The translations under genes and the position numbers were made by a program. A stretch of DNA of 64,000 bases from Apostichopus japonicus. Lineage: Eukaryota > Echinodermata > Holothuroidea > Aspidochirotida > Stichopodidae. The stretch covers positions 30,187,898 to 30,251,897 of the forward strand of contig NC_092577.1 of NCBI RefSeq assembly GCF_037975245.1, given 5' to 3'. Under the pieces are notes generated by a model. It made no database searches. It had not been told where the DNA came from and saw nothing but the letters and a program-made list of their open reading frames with translations. This document shows, piece by piece, positions 61,530 to 64,000 of the stretch; positions within the stretch are counted from its first letter, which is position 1; each line of letters starts with the position of its first letter.

Positions 61530-64000
61530 CCAGGCCTGCAAGTACACAGTCACATGTATCCCAAACTTAAAATGGCATTTTAACCATCAAAAAACTTTTC
61601 GCAATATAAAAATCGACCTATATAGATAAGATACATGCATACATTTTCTTGCCGTCATTTCAGATAACATGATAGCTAAAAGAAACATGTTTAAAAAGAA
61701 AGAAATTGATTTGAAATACTACAATTTGAAGCCATTTGTCATTTGCACAGAAGAATCGAGTCCTTTTAATTTTCTCCACTGCCGGTTAATATTTCATTCA
61801 CCACAACAATGAATGCTCCACTCAATGAGGCTGCATGGTTTCGTATTTCACTCCGATCTCATTGTACCACTCATTGTCGGTTAGCTGTTAAAAGCATGCC
61901 GGCTCTTTCTATTCAGAGTAAATATTTCATATTAGCAGTCTTCTTCAGGAAATAACTTATATTTATATATATGCCAACGATAATAAATTATATAAAGCAC
62001 GGTTTTACAATTTAATTAACTCTTAATTTCAATTCATGTAAACATGCATATATGCCACACGGCCTGGTGTAATGTAAGAATATACGCCAGATAACTTGTG
62101 CGACGAGTTGCTGCGTTTCTCTTTCGTACAGAGCTAAAAATAGTCTCGAAACGATTGATTACAATACACTTTTAGTGATGTCAACCTAACAACCAACCAA
62201 CCGCCAACTTTATCATGAAACAAAGCTGCAAGGCTAAAAATGTTAAAGTACTAATTGAATGGTTTGTACATCATTACTACATAACTTTTAATCACATTTA
62301 TCTCATAAAAACACCATAAGGTATTCATTACGTTGGTCATTAGGCCAATTAACACAATATTATCAGTAGATGGGATGATTCTTATATGCAAATCAGGCTA
62401 CATGTCATGCCCAAGTACTGACAATACAAAAGTGCTGTGCACAGTGATGTATATGCTAGATAATGGCATTGCTGTTTGCCTTGTAAGGTAATCGCTATCT
62501 TACAGTTAGTTTATTGTAATGATAAAGGAATTTTTAAGCAAAAGTGTACTGTATTGTCATACAGCGCCACCTACTTCATGTTCCGCCGAATACCCATATT
62601 GGGATAGCGCCGCCTATGTTGTTGAATAAACAGACTTGTAAATGGCAACCATTTTGTCTCACGTTTATTTATTATCATGACCCGTTTACGACCACCACCA
62701 CCTGACACGACAAAAATCACCACCAAGACTGATAGTTCGGCCTGCCTGATCCTTTCTCTATCCCGGTCCCACCCCCCCTTCCCACATTAAGACAAGGAAC
62801 TGTGTGATCATTACGATATGTTAAAGGGTGCTGTACACCATCTCAAATTATACTTTTGTTTTATCCTGGAAAGTCTAAGAGGAATAAAATTTCTTTCCTC
62901 CTTCCTCTCTCACTTATAATGCATATATTAGTTCACTCTGGTTGCTATGTGCATTCAATGGGTTTGAATTAAAGAAAAACACCTGTGGGTGGGACTATAT
63001 AGACCAATGTCGTAGATTATATCTGTATTTCCTGGAAATCGTCAGAGAGAGGCGGCTTAAATTCATTCCAAGTTCCTTATGACGCTCCTTTCTTATGCAA
63101 ATTAGTTCCCTGCGTGGGATATATGTGCATCCAATGGATTGCATTAACAAACTGTGGTGTAGACCTTAATTTTTCAAATGATATTTTGTTTACTGGGATG
63201 TACGAGAGTTATTCCTCGATTCTCAAATTTGTGTCGACAGGGGACGAGGGGGGATGGGGGGTTGGAAGAAGAGGGAGGGAGGGTATAGCCTATTTCCTTC
63301 CAGTAGTAGCTACCTTTCTTATGATACAAATTACTTGCGTCCACATTACATGAATCCCGATGAGGTTCATTTTTACTGCGGTGAAACTATGAGAACAGAT
63401 TATTTAGAGAAACAACATATCAATTCCCTTGTGGCATAAATTCACACATATGAATTCACCAAAAAGTATGATTAGTTATCAGTTATATCTATATGACTCA
63501 TAGCTGCTGTAAGTAAAACCTGTGGAGTCCATGAACATACACTGCAATTCTAAATCCTCTACAATGATAAAATTGATTTGGAGTGATTTACCTTCAAGCA
63601 AATCTAAAAGAAGCCCTGATTTGCCAATGTCTTTGTCCGGTGGCAAATCTCGACCAATTAAATATTTTCAGTAACAGTTTCTGAAAGATGACTTTTCTAT
63701 CTCAATAAATCCATTTCAAGGAATCCATAGTCACTGTAAAAAGGGAGGAATGCTGCTGAAACCCTGCACGCTATAATGGGTGACCATACGAATAGTTTCA
63801 TCGTGCAAATTGAATAGGGAAGTCTACTGAAATAGGACAGAGTCCATCTCTTTAACCCCCCCCCCCAAGTCCAGCCGTAAAAAGTCTTTGAATGTGAGAA
63901 CAGTTAATTCTATGGAACGATATAACTCCTTAACAGATCATTTTCCGTTTCTAGCTAAGAAAACAGAGAGTGTCTCTGTAGTGAAAACGGCAAGTTGAAG
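61530..64000. other. Non-coding; possible LTR-like fragment, nothing else recognised
   Basis: AT-rich. At 62555-62677 a segment starts TGTCATACAG, contains AATAAA (62625-62630) and ends TTATCA, weakly LTR-like. A G-rich purine tract lies at 63240-63285. Open frames are short and unrecognisable. Confidence 0.4.

Overview
This window looks like nuclear DNA from a marine invertebrate, probably a deuterostome such as an echinoderm. That guess rests on the style of the sequence: AT-rich, intron- and spacer-dominated, many mononucleotide G/C tracts, several tRNA-derived SINE families and short hAT-type elements. No species-specific marker was recognised. There is no operon structure, rRNA or CRISPR, and no intact transposase or reverse transcriptase.

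Only one coding segment can be named with confidence. It is the first coding exon of a KCNQ (Kv7) voltage-gated potassium channel on the minus strand (12369-12769). It encodes the cytoplasmic N-terminus up to the start of transmembrane segment S1 and ends in a strong GTGAGT donor, in the same phase as exon 1 of vertebrate KCNQ genes. The gene reads leftwards, so 1-12368 is the start of a large first intron and no second exon was found there. The 51 kb to the right is upstream of the gene: intergenic, or the intron of something unseen.

The rest is repeats and unassigned DNA. Three short hAT-like non-autonomous transposons have terminal inverted repeats and 8-bp target duplications (18930-19295, 25452-25827, 60642-60961). 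Two of them are copies of one family. A foldback element with 47-bp arms lies at 46403-46568. Four tRNA-derived SINE families occur, each in two or more copies: A at 5.4, 16.2 and 57.4 kb; B at 15.8, 16.1, 24.0 and 31.6 kb; C at 40.6 and 50.9 kb; D at 43.5 and 61.4 kb. Many tandem arrays are present. The most striking is a 54-bp minisatellite at 28.3-29.85 kb with a 476-bp higher-order duplication. Others are a satellite-like array at 41.9-43.1 kb, a 180-bp period array at 3.8-4.3 kb and a 65-71 bp array at 24.9-25.3 kb.

Several compositional islands richer in CpG (4.6-5.2, 22.7-23.0, 36.0-36.9, 45.0-45.2 and 58.4-58.75 kb) and recurrent RFX/X-box-like palindromes are the best candidates for regulatory DNA around the channel gene. 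Their function is inference only. No previously undescribed multi-gene system is visible. The most interesting items are the KCNQ exon with an overlapping upstream reading frame, the UUCG-capped hairpin in SINE family A, the hammerhead-core-like motif at 6.4 kb, the higher-order minisatellite, and the hAT family with a lost subterminal hairpin.
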